Source: Oxyruncus cristatus (taxonomy: Eukaryota > Chordata > Aves > Passeriformes > Cotingidae). From it: a stretch of 64,000 nucleotides of DNA. The stretch covers positions 118,414 to 182,413 of the forward strand of contig VXAY01002209.1 in assembly GCA_013399855.1 (NCBI GenBank), in the 5' to 3' direction. Below are positions 62,720-64,000 of this stretch, piece after piece. The position numbers were made by a program, and so were the translations under genes. Each line of letters begins with the position of its first letter. Position 1 is the first letter of the stretch. Under the pieces are notes generated by a model. That model searched no databases. It was not told where the DNA came from and worked only from the letters and a program-made list of their open reading frames with translations.

Positions 62720-63097
62720 TTTAAATCAAAACTAGGAGTCCATAAATTCCTTTTTCAGCAGTAGGTTAAACTGTCAGGTTTAACAAAAGCTTACAGCACT
62801 CGCCTGCTCGCTGGTTCTGATTCTGATTCAGTGCTATTGCTACCAGGTGTCATGCTCACCCCGAGACCCGTTGCACCGAGGAAACAGGCCTGTTTGGGGC
62901 CTTTTTGGATGGGGCAATGCATCAAACGTTATTCATGTGGAGGTTTCTGGCACTGCTGTGTGAGCCCTTTGATAATAAATACCAAGCCTGACGGATTTTC
63001 TGTGATCATGTGAGACAGACTCAGAAACAGAAGAGTCTCATTCGGGAACCACCATTTCGATGTCTTTTTTCTGAATGGTCTGATTAAAAAGCCACAT

Positions 63098-63184
63098 AAT
63101 TTATATATAGATATCTCAGTATAAATTGTATCTTTATATATTTGTGCATTTATATATTTTATATAAATTATATTGTATATGTAT
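63098..63184 (+). repeat. AT-rich low-complexity patch
   Basis: Repeated TATATA and TTTATATA strings over about 85 bp. Confidence 0.85.
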
Positions 63185-63395
63185 TCCTCAGTATTTTATT
63201 TGTTCTTTTATTTAAAAGCAGCTTGCTGAGATATACAGTGGTAAAACACATTTTTTCTTCTCAGGTGAATTATTTGTTTTATTTCTTCAAACAATACTTT
63301 AGTATAATTTTTATCACACCAGCTGCTGCTGTGTTGTCCTTGTTACATGTCTCTCAGCATATCCTATATAAATCCTTCTTTTCAGCCTTTTATAG

Positions 63396-63490
63396 GTCAC
63401 TCATCAAATTATCTTTGGACCGTGATGTTTCTTGGGACAGCAGCAGCTCTGTGGAACACATGCTGACAAACCAGCTGCTCATCAAAAGGG
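63396..63490 (+). other. weak candidate internal exon, unrecognised
   Basis: This segment is bounded by tandem acceptors (TTTTCAG ending 63385 and TATAG ending 63395) and a good donor (GGG|GTAAGA at 63491). The frame through it is open, predicting a Ser-rich stretch (SWDSSSSVEHMLTNQLLIKR). There is no family match and no proven link to the candidate at 62576. Confidence 0.12.
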
Positions 63491-63609
63491 GTAAGAAAGA
63501 TGATAGGAATTTCAGAGGACTTGAGGACTTCATCAAAGTGTGTTTGTGTGAGGTTTACAAGGACCTAAAATGGGCTGTTGCTGAGAAATCAAAGATCGGA
63601 GCGGGCTAA

Positions 63610-64000
63610 CATAGTTCATAACTCTTCTGAGCCCATTTCTGTGGACTGCAGTTTGGCCTGATGGGACTTACCCTGTGTTTGTAACAAGTCCTTCTCTAGA
63701 TTTTACCAGTTATTGTTCCTGATTGTGCCAGCAGTTGAGTGCAGTGAATGTATTGAAACTCCACCATCAGCAGTAAGCAAGAGCTATAACTGAAATAACA
63801 TTAGCAACTGAAAGAGAGACTAAGTTTTACAAGCTGCTCAGTCCCTTGAAAAGGAATGTTAAGTAAATTTTAAGTGTTGAAAATGCCTTCTACGGGGCAT
63901 CTGCTCTGCAGAAATTTCCTCTGCACTTCTCAGAGTCTGGCTGAGACAGGTTAATAAATCTCTGCCTCTCTTTGGCTGCAGAGGGTTGGCATTTTATAGC
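63610..64000. other. intergenic DNA at the right edge
   Basis: Unique AT-rich sequence; I see no gene, repeat or clear regulatory signal. Confidence 0.5.

Noticed and set aside
13111..64000. EN1 or another known neighbour gene
   Set aside because: No homeodomain or other recognisable exon is present; EN1 must lie beyond the window if synteny holds.
1..64000. tRNA genes, CR1 elements, retroviral LTRs, CRISPR arrays or bacterial operons
   Set aside because: No tRNA B-box with cloverleaf, no CR1 3'-end signature, no paired LTR or retroviral frame, and no spaced repeat array were seen by eye; divergent copies could be missed.

Overview
The window looks like a piece of a bird (sauropsid) chromosome. 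It holds one complete protein-coding gene, INSIG2, on the + strand, followed by about 50 kb in which I find no supportable protein-coding gene. The case for a vertebrate is direct: a six-exon gene with canonical GT/AG introns splices in silico into a 225-residue protein that I recognise as INSIG2. The case for a bird is inference: short introns, few interspersed repeats, no mammalian SINEs, G/T-rich low-complexity tracts of a kind common in avian DNA, and a C-terminus ending SHED.

Bases 1 to about 240 are a CpG-rich, TATA-less promoter and probable non-coding first exon, cut by the left edge of the window. Intron 1 runs to 3551 and carries a 212-bp G/T tract and a perfect 14-bp hairpin. Coding exons lie at 3649-3892, 6743-6867, 9108-9274, 9684-9783 and 10245-10286. 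The 5' leader has a three-codon upstream ORF just before the start codon. The 3' UTR probably ends near 13.1 kb, with earlier alternative poly(A) signals.

INSIG2 is an ER membrane protein. In the presence of sterols it holds SCAP-SREBP in the ER and promotes degradation of HMG-CoA reductase. The residues assigned in mammals to oxysterol binding (Gln132), SCAP binding (Asp149) and ubiquitination (Cys215) are all at the expected positions.

From about 13.1 kb to the right edge the sequence is non-coding as far as I can tell. In other amniotes the interval downstream of INSIG2 is a large gene desert leading to EN1, rich in conserved non-coding elements. EN1 itself is not in this window. Several blocks here have the texture of developmental enhancers: homeodomain-type AT-rich motifs, local CpG clusters, palindromic factor sites and a good CTCF-like motif near 47.85 kb. 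These are inferences that need cross-species alignment. Two weak exon-like segments near 62.6 and 63.4 kb could belong to an unrecognised transcript, but support is poor. I found no clear new biological system; the most useful leads are INSIG2 splicing and translation control features and the candidate regulatory blocks.
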